A stretch of 64,000 nucleotides of DNA, from assembly GCF_000002995.4 (NCBI RefSeq), contig NW_025062479.1, positions 19,030,721-19,094,720 on the forward strand, in the 5' to 3' direction. Below the pieces are notes generated by a model, which had not been told where the DNA came from, searched no databases, and saw nothing but the letters and a program-made list of their open reading frames with translations. Made by a program: the position numbers and the translations under genes. This stretch comes from Brugia malayi (lineage: Eukaryota; Nematoda; Chromadorea; Rhabditida; Onchocercidae). Of the stretch, positions 58,001 to 64,000 are shown piece after piece; position 1 is the stretch's first letter; every line of letters begins with the position of its first letter.

Positions 58001-61000
58001 CGCTACTGCTAACATATATCGCGATCGGTGCTTTGATCTTCATTTGGTTAGAAGCAGACAACGAACTGCAGGTATGACGAATTTACTAAATGAATACTGT
58101 TGTGTTTGCATTTTGTCTCTTGGTTCTTCCTTCTGCATATCATATGAAAATCAACACACTTCTCACTCTAAGAGAAGCAAAATGCTGAAAACTTCCTTAA
58201 TTGATCACTACAATAAGGTTTACTTATATAATTTACAGAATCGCCGATCGAAATTGCAGAAAGTGTTGAAATTGTACAGCATGATTATCAACGAGACTTT
58301 CAATATCTGCATGCCTGACCTTATCGGCAATAATACTACAAGATCATCGGTATGTGACCCACAGATAGATCTTATGGGTTACAGTGCTACATGCTTGAAC
58401 TTGGATCTGCCAATTTATACATATGTGGTGTATGGCATCTGAAATTTCTACTTTTAATGAAATGCAGGATTTTCTTAAATATTTTCTGACTGCTTACTAC
58501 GAAAGGGTGGGGCATTCTGCTGGAGGGACAAAAAGCAAAATTTAAGGCATAGAGCTTGAAGGTATTTTTTGAAAGTATCTTTTCATTTTTGAAAACAGGG
58601 GAGCCTAATAAAGAGGAATAATGGTAAAGTAGAAAAATTAATTTGAAACATTCAACTGTATTATGTGGACTTAATTTGTCACAATTATCTGTATGGGATT
58701 GTGATCACAATCCGATATTCTGGAATCATAGGTCGAACGGCGGATACGTCCGTTGCTATCAGTCTTATCAAGTACACACGAATATGACGATCGTTTCACG
58801 CTAAATGCTCAACTATGGACTGATTCTGAGGAAGAACTTGCTACGCGATGGTCATTCGCTGCTTCTGCATTATACGCATTAACCGTCATTACATCTACTG
58901 GTTCGTTAAGATTCCAATATTTTTTCTCTAGATCCAATTCCAAAGCACATTTTAAAATTGGTTACCATTACGAAGGCTATTTATGTCCTCATTTTCCAGG
59001 ATATGATCACGTAACACCAAGTACTAATCCCGGACGACTGTTTACGGTATTTTTTGGTCTGGTTGGTATACCACTGATGTTCATCACTGCAGCTGATATT
59101 GGTAAATTTCTGTCAGAAATTGTAATACGATCATACAGCAAACTGCTAGAACTGATTGAATGGATTGGTTCCGTAATAGATGCGATTCGTGATTGCGTCA
59201 AGGATGACGACGATTCTATCGATTCCAGGTTAGAGTCATCTTATTTTCGTAATATTACTATACAAAGTATTAAATACCCCTTCAGCGATATTTGTTAGTT
59301 CTTCGATGCGCTCTATCATTATTTAGAGATGTATTTTATAACAATCGTTTTCCATATTATAAAGATTTATTTTAAACTATAGAAAAAGACGTACTACTCG
59401 ACCACAGAGTGTGTTGGGTGATGATGAAGATGAAGAAGGACGAGTACAACTTCCTATTGCTTCTTATTTCGGATTAATCATTGGATACTGTGCTATTGGG
59501 AGTATGCTTTTTAATACTTTTGAAAAGGGACCCATATGGTAAGTACAAATATTTATTTCACTTACATCAGAAACGAATAAAAGCTATTATTGCACCAAAA
59601 TAGTTACATGGAAAATCACGTAGAAAAGTGAAATTGTTGAGAAAATTAAAGGAGATTAAGCAAGTCAAAGTGTAAGAGTCCTATAAATAGATGAAGAAAC
59701 AGTGAAATGATGAAAACACAAATAAATATCGAATTTGTAGAGAAATAGAGGCTTAAATAATTGCATCAATTATTTTACTGAAAATGTTGAATGGAGATCA
59801 CGACTTAAAAATTTCTTTTCAAGAACCTTGATTTAGATTGAATTATTTTGCAGGTCATTTATGCACGGTGTGTTTTTCTCATTTAATACTATTACGACAA
59901 TTGGCCTCGGGAATATCCATGTTAGGAATCAATTCTATCTGGCTGTTAGTTATCTCTCACTTTATAGAGATAGCTTTTTGTCTCTATGATTTCTGAAATA
60001 TAGTTGAAGTTTTTTTCGGAAGAAAGAAGTATGTGCTGCAAAACCTGAAGGAGTAGTTGTCGCACTGCGATGCACTAAAGTTCTTTTTAAAGCGTTATTC
60101 TATCTTGAATTGCAAGATGAAAGTTTCAAATGAAATAGACTTTTTTTTTGCCTTAAAGGATGAATATTTACCTCGAATTATTTATTCAATTCATTATGTA
60201 CCAATTATAATCACTTCTTGCAGTTAGTGATTGCTTATGTGATAATCGGTTTGGCAGTGATAACAGCATCGTTAGATTTATGCAGCTCAACACTAAAACG
60301 AACATTCACTAAACTGCATTATTTCGGTCGGAAGATTCGAGGAGCACGCAGAGGTTTCGCAAGTGTTAGCGATGATATCCGTGAAGCTATGAGGATTATT
60401 GCAGCTCTCAAAAAGACAAGGTGCGCGTATTACACAGCGCTCTTATCAACACTTTGTTGAGTACGATTGGTTGATGTCTCGTATTACCTGAGAAATTCCT
60501 TATTGTCATGATTTACGTACTGATTTATTTGATGAAATAACTAACTAATTCATTCACTTAAATATTTAATACTTAATTGCGGTAAGTATTATTAACAGAA
60601 TTCTATTTAATTTTGAAAGTATGAGAAGACGACGATAAAGGAGAAAAATAAAAGCTGGTAAATTATGCTTACTTAATGAGTACAATAATCTCCATATAAC
60701 TGCCAGCAAATATTGTATAGAACTTCCCTTTCTGTTTCTTTTTGTGTTTGTCTACTATTTAGCATGAAGTGCGCAATACACTCCAGATTTGGTTGACATC
60801 GTTTTGACCAGAAACAATTAGAGATTAAAGAAAATGAAATATTCTTTAGACATATCCATCTGTAAAGAAATAAGAAACAAACAAGGTGAAGAAAGATAAT
60901 GGGCGGTTGGAAACAAATTTGGTATAGGAGTAATTTTTTAATATTAAAGTTTCAGACTTAAACTAAAATCTAGCGAGAGATAGGGAGAGAATCCTGTATT

Positions 61001-61487
61001 ATGATTTATTATCATTATTTATTGAAATAATAATTATTGTTATTAATCAGAAACCAGGATGTTTTTGGAGTGAAGAAATAATATGAAATTTTATAATATC
61101 AACTACAGGCCAAGCAAAGAGCGCATAACACTTGAAGATTTGAAAAGATTTCTCGAAGTTCAAGAACATCTCATCAGGCAGCCTTATGTTCCATACAATG
61201 TTCACATATTCCGGTGGATCGAAGATGCTGTATGTTCTTTATTATAGCACTATCATATGTTATAACTTTGACTCCTACAGCTTGTTAACCAAGAATCTCA
61301 AAAATAGCTAAGATCTTCCAGGACCGCTTTTGGATATGATGCAAAACTAACTTTAATATGTCTTAACAATACTTATCACTTTTTTTTCTTATTTATTTTA
61401 AATTTACAGTACGCACAATATTTTGATGAAGGATCCATGAACGAAAAGGAGAAGAATTCCACAGCAGATCCAATATTGTTTTTTTGA
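47045..61487 (+). CDS. Two-pore-domain potassium channel (K2P/TWK family)
   Basis: Plasma-membrane background K+ channel subunit; K2P subunits dimerise so four pore loops form one pore. Exons: 47045-47168, 57653-57765, 57964-58071, 58239-58349, 58732-58900, 59000-59228, 59383-59538, 59854-59944, 60224-60420, 61109-61229, 61410-61487; 498 residues in one frame. TM1 is within LITLLLTYIAIGALIFIWLE (about 90-109); the extracellular cap has an N-glycosylation site (NETF). Pore 1 is ALTVITSTGYDHVTP, pore 2 NTITTIGLGNIHV. TM2 FFGLVGIPLMFITAADIGKF, TM3 SYFGLIIGYCAIGSMLF and TM4 LVIAYVIIGLAVITASLDLC follow. The C-terminal tail is cytosolic, with IREAMRIIAALKK. Exon 1 (MGSTAAGATYHAYNQLIRSP) was found by phase: it ends AGC G|gtaagt and joins AG|ACA to restore Glu. 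Intron 1 is 10.5 kb. Pore 1 has GYD in place of GYG. Filarial TWK channels are drug-relevant by family, but which orthologue this is I cannot say. Confidence 0.92.
51907..52053. repeat. (GAT)n/(ATC)n imperfect trinucleotide repeat
   Basis: About 145 bases of GAT, AAT and GGT-type units inside K2P intron 1. It yields Asp-, Met-, His- or Ser-rich ORFs in different frames, which are repeat artefacts. Confidence 0.92.
57033..57199. repeat. Two interleaved inverted repeats in K2P intron 1
   Basis: A 20-base perfect inverted pair lies at 57092-57111 and 57180-57199 (core AATGAATTCAGATTCTCA). A second pair, 21 of 23 matching, lies at 57033-57055 and 57137-57159. The arms are in order A-B-A'-B', not nested. 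Confidence 0.8.
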
Positions 61488-61502
61488 CTGAATTTACGTT
61501 AG

Positions 61503-61697
61503 CTACTTGCTCAACGTTATCGTCTTTCCAGAATCTTTCCATTGTCGCGTTGCAGTACCATCGCTATCATGAATATTGTTACCAGTACTGTTTCTACTGA
61601 TATCATTACTATCATCAGCGTATTTATGTCCTTCAGCGTAACTACAGCGACAACATCCCTCTCCATCACTTGCCGCATTTTCAGTTTTTCTTGTGAA
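61503..61697 (-). CDS. Possible terminal exon of an unidentified minus-strand gene
   Basis: On the minus strand a GGCTTTAG acceptor opens a 64-codon frame ending in TAG. Its codons are strongly of purine-N-pyrimidine type (runs of GAT, AGT, AAT, GGT), which favours this frame over two other open frames in the same DNA. The product is hydrophilic, including HKYADDSNDISRNSTGNN and ATRQWKDSGK. I recognise no family and found no upstream exon that joins in phase. Its stop would lie 15 bases beyond the K2P stop, in convergent orientation. It could be a chance open frame. Confidence 0.3.
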   Translation of the reverse strand, partial: FTRKTENAASDGEGCCRCSYAEGHKYADDSNDISRNSTGNNIHDSDGTATRQWKDSGKTITLSK

Positions 61698-63380
61698 CTA
61701 AAGCCCAAAATTCATTATTGACGCTACTCGTGCGTTCCATTCAAAAAAAATACCTCAGAAATCCAGATGTTTGTATATATGTGGTGGTAACATAGATACT
61801 GCGTTAATGATTTATGGTTTGAACTCATCGATATGGGCAATTTATTTTTACCAATACTGGATTTTATAAAATTACTTAAGATCCTCTCTATCCAAGCATT
61901 AAAATTTCATGAAAACACGCACTTTCTATAAAGGAGGGACAACCGTAAAGTCAAGTCGGAGAATGTTACGCAGTTCATTTTTTGAATCATAACTGATGCA
62001 AACTTACCATTATTATTCATCTTTCTTTGTAGGTTTTTAATTTGGAAGGACCCGACAACCCCATCATTTACCACGTCGTTCTTCCAAAATAGTTTGCAAA
62101 TAGTGCAATTCAAGGAAAGTTCATGAAATGGGACGCACAAGTGTATATAATGTGATTAAGCGATGTTTTTTAATTATATAATCATGTGTATGGACATTCT
62201 TTTCATTATACTGCAATAAAAGCATGTTTTTAATTATATAAAATGCCACCCATAGCATTTGCTTACGTCCTCTTATTTCAGAACTGGCTTTAACCATTAC
62301 AAAGATAGAAATTACTATGCTGGTACGCTTAAATTACAAGAGAATGGAAACATACAAAGCCAAAAGGCTTAGCACACTAATTTTCCTTGCACTCTGTAAT
62401 CACCAGCAGAGTTACTTCAGCAATAACCACAAGTAAATAATTATGTAGTTGTATGTGATAACAAAGTGCCTCATACCATCATCGACGTCAGACATTTATA
62501 AAAAAATCACAACAAGAACTGTTAAAAATCTGCGAACATTATCGAACAGAACGATTCGCATGACAATTTTGTAAAGTTTTCACTTAAAAATTTCGAGAGA
62601 AACAGACGAAGAATCGCGCTGTAACCAACTGGAATCCAAAACCCATTGCAAAACTAAGCCAACACAAATTATAACGAAAAAAGTTATAACTTTTCTCCTC
62701 ATAATTTCATTATCAGGTAATAAGCCTATATTAATATAAAAATATTTTGATAGCTACTATTTCTTGCAGAAATAGTGAAAAATACGCAACTGAATAGTAG
62801 AAAATGCAATTCTTTTGGTTCATCATCATTAAGTTATAAGCTTGGTCTGCAGTCGATCCACATTTAATTTGAATGATTTCTCATGGAGTGAAATTTCTTT
62901 CCAAGTTCACAGAACATGATTTGTATTTCTTATGGAGTGAAATTTTTTCCATTCATAAAAAAAAAAAAAAAAAAATTTCCCATTGTGGTGTCCAGCATTG
63001 TTAGTAGATCAAAAAAAAGTCTGATTCTATAATTACTTCTAATCTACTGTAATTAAAACATGCAATGCAAATTCAATAAAATGCATTACATTTAGTTAGT
63101 ATGTAATAAAAATCATGAAGCGATTCCAATATCTTTAAATATGAGGAACATTTTTCTTCAATAATAAAAATTTAAATCTTCCACTGCTCAATTATTAGAA
63201 AATTAAAATTTCCCATAAAATCAATCAAATAAAAATACAAGTAAGAAACCTTAAATATGATTTTGAAAGACAAAAATGAGATAAATGTGTCGATGTCGAA
63301 ACAACAAATGTTAAAAAACAATAAAAGTGTACGTCTGAGATTTCACCGATATCAAAGAGAAAAAAAAGGCTAAATATATG
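61698..63380. other. Region between K2P and COP1 3' ends
   Basis: About 1.7 kb. Two short plus-strand stretches after good acceptors (62033-62092 and 62282-62372) read like terminal exons, and a minus-strand stretch (about 61990-62140) is also open. An imperfect 30-base direct repeat lies at 62874-62951, next to an A-rich run. Confidence 0.4.
62874..62951. repeat. Imperfect 30-base direct repeat
   Basis: Copies at 62874-62903 and 62922-62951 share ATGGAGTGAAATTT and flanking bases (about 26 of 30 match), spaced 48 bases, followed by an A run. Confidence 0.7.
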
Positions 63381-64000
63381 CTAAATAAGTTCAAATACAT
63401 GTGTTGTTCCTTGACTGTTCGCTGCCACAACAATATTCGAATTCTAAAATATTATTCAATAAGTTACTTCAATTTCAAAATCAACCGATGAGTTTCGACT
63501 CAAATATTTTTATAATTCGATAAATAAATACCTTTTTCCAACTAACAGCAGACACAAAATCAGAAGAAGAATCAGTTGCCAGAAGCGCCGAACGAGTATT
63601 ATCTGCACGACCGAAATCATAGCACATTAACGGATCGCATAAGCCCTTATGATACAGATAGAGATGATTATTTTCCGATCCTGCAGTAGCTTTTTCATAG
63701 CTTTAATGAACCTAATTCACAGAGTCTGTTCTCTTGCAAATTTATTTTAAAAAATACCAGTTCAAATTTAAAGTATAAAAACAACTTACCACATACGATG
63801 TGATTACCATCGGTTGCCAAACCCACAAAATTTCTTTCATTTTGATGACCTTTCATAGTGCGTATACATTTTCCGCTACCTACATCCCATAATCGGAGAT
63901 TACTATCGGTAGACCTGTATTTTATGTCATTTTGAGATATATAAAATGAACATTTTCAAACCAAAATCAAGGCATAAATGAAATGCAAAAATACCTTTAC
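63381..64000 (-). CDS. cop1: COP1 (RFWD2)-type E3 ubiquitin ligase, C-terminal WD40 exons, truncated by window edge
   Basis: COP1 is a RING/coiled-coil/WD40 ubiquitin ligase; its C-terminal propeller binds Val-Pro degron peptides of substrates and adaptors such as Tribbles. Visible exons, minus strand: 63790-63914, 63532-63680 and 63381-63443 (stop TAG at 63381-63383), 112 residues of the final propeller blades. They read STDSNLRLWDVGSGKC, GHQNERNFVGLATDGNHI, CGSENNHLYLYHKG, SSDFVSAVSWKK and VVAANSQGTTHVFEL. These follow the human COP1 order closely (STDSxLKLW, KGHxNEKNFVGL, CGSENNSLYLYYKG, NEFVSAVCW, NSQGTIKVLEL). The bases at 63995-64000 read GTAAAG on this strand, a likely donor of the next intron, so the preceding exon lies just outside. 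The RING and coiled coil cannot be seen. Confidence 0.88.

Noticed and set aside
58753..59298. Single 181-codon exon for the K2P pore
   Set aside because: It reads through a 99-base intron with acceptor TTTTCCAG; splicing restores the expected filter and TM2 spacing.

Overview
This is an AT-rich nuclear segment (about two thirds A+T by eye) from a nematode. Genes are split by many short introns with GT(AAG/ATG)...TTTCAG borders, several start codons sit a few bases after a strong 3' splice acceptor (the pattern expected of spliced-leader trans-splicing), and the proteins best fit a clade III, probably filarial, worm. The 1-Cys peroxiredoxin at the left edge is close to what I remember of filarial sequences. 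That placement is inference from family resemblance. I saw no prokaryotic, phage or CRISPR feature.

Layout. 1-714 (-): 5' part of a 1-Cys peroxiredoxin running off the left edge. 2146-4727 (-): GET4, 8 exons. 5627-7840 and 9152-12545 (-): two tandem hnRNP A1-type genes with the same 8-exon structure; one uses a GC-AG intron. 13924-19656 (-): an unrecognised multi-pass membrane protein with a long hydrophilic tail. 19657-26038: mostly empty, with a TG microsatellite. 26039-27983 (+): secreted class 2 lipase. 29950-36115 (+): SYF1/XAB2, 21 exons read end to end. 37541-40717 (+): divergent PP1-like phosphatase whose 5' end I could not fix. 40718-47044: no confident gene. 47045-61487 (+): two-pore-domain (K2P/TWK) potassium channel, 11 exons with a 10.5-kb first intron. 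63381-64000 (-): last exons of a COP1-type WD40 ubiquitin ligase entering from the right edge.

For GET4, both hnRNPs, the lipase, SYF1, the K2P channel and the visible COP1 exons, the spliced exons keep one open frame through every junction, so these models are firmer than single ORFs. The membrane gene has one junction whose phase does not close. The genes do not form one pathway. Two touch RNA processing (hnRNP pair, SYF1); the rest are housekeeping (GET4, peroxiredoxin, COP1), secreted (lipase), signalling (phosphatase) or excitability (K2P) genes.

Most worth a second look: the K2P channel has Gly-Tyr-Asp instead of Gly-Tyr-Gly in its first pore filter, and the codon before that Tyr is split by a 99-base, stop-free intron; the phosphatase keeps its metal ligands but has a rewritten C-terminal active-site loop; the hnRNP tandem pair and its GC-AG intron; a COP1-type gene in a nematode; and a GC-rich island in K2P intron 1 that may hold an alternative first exon or a nested gene.
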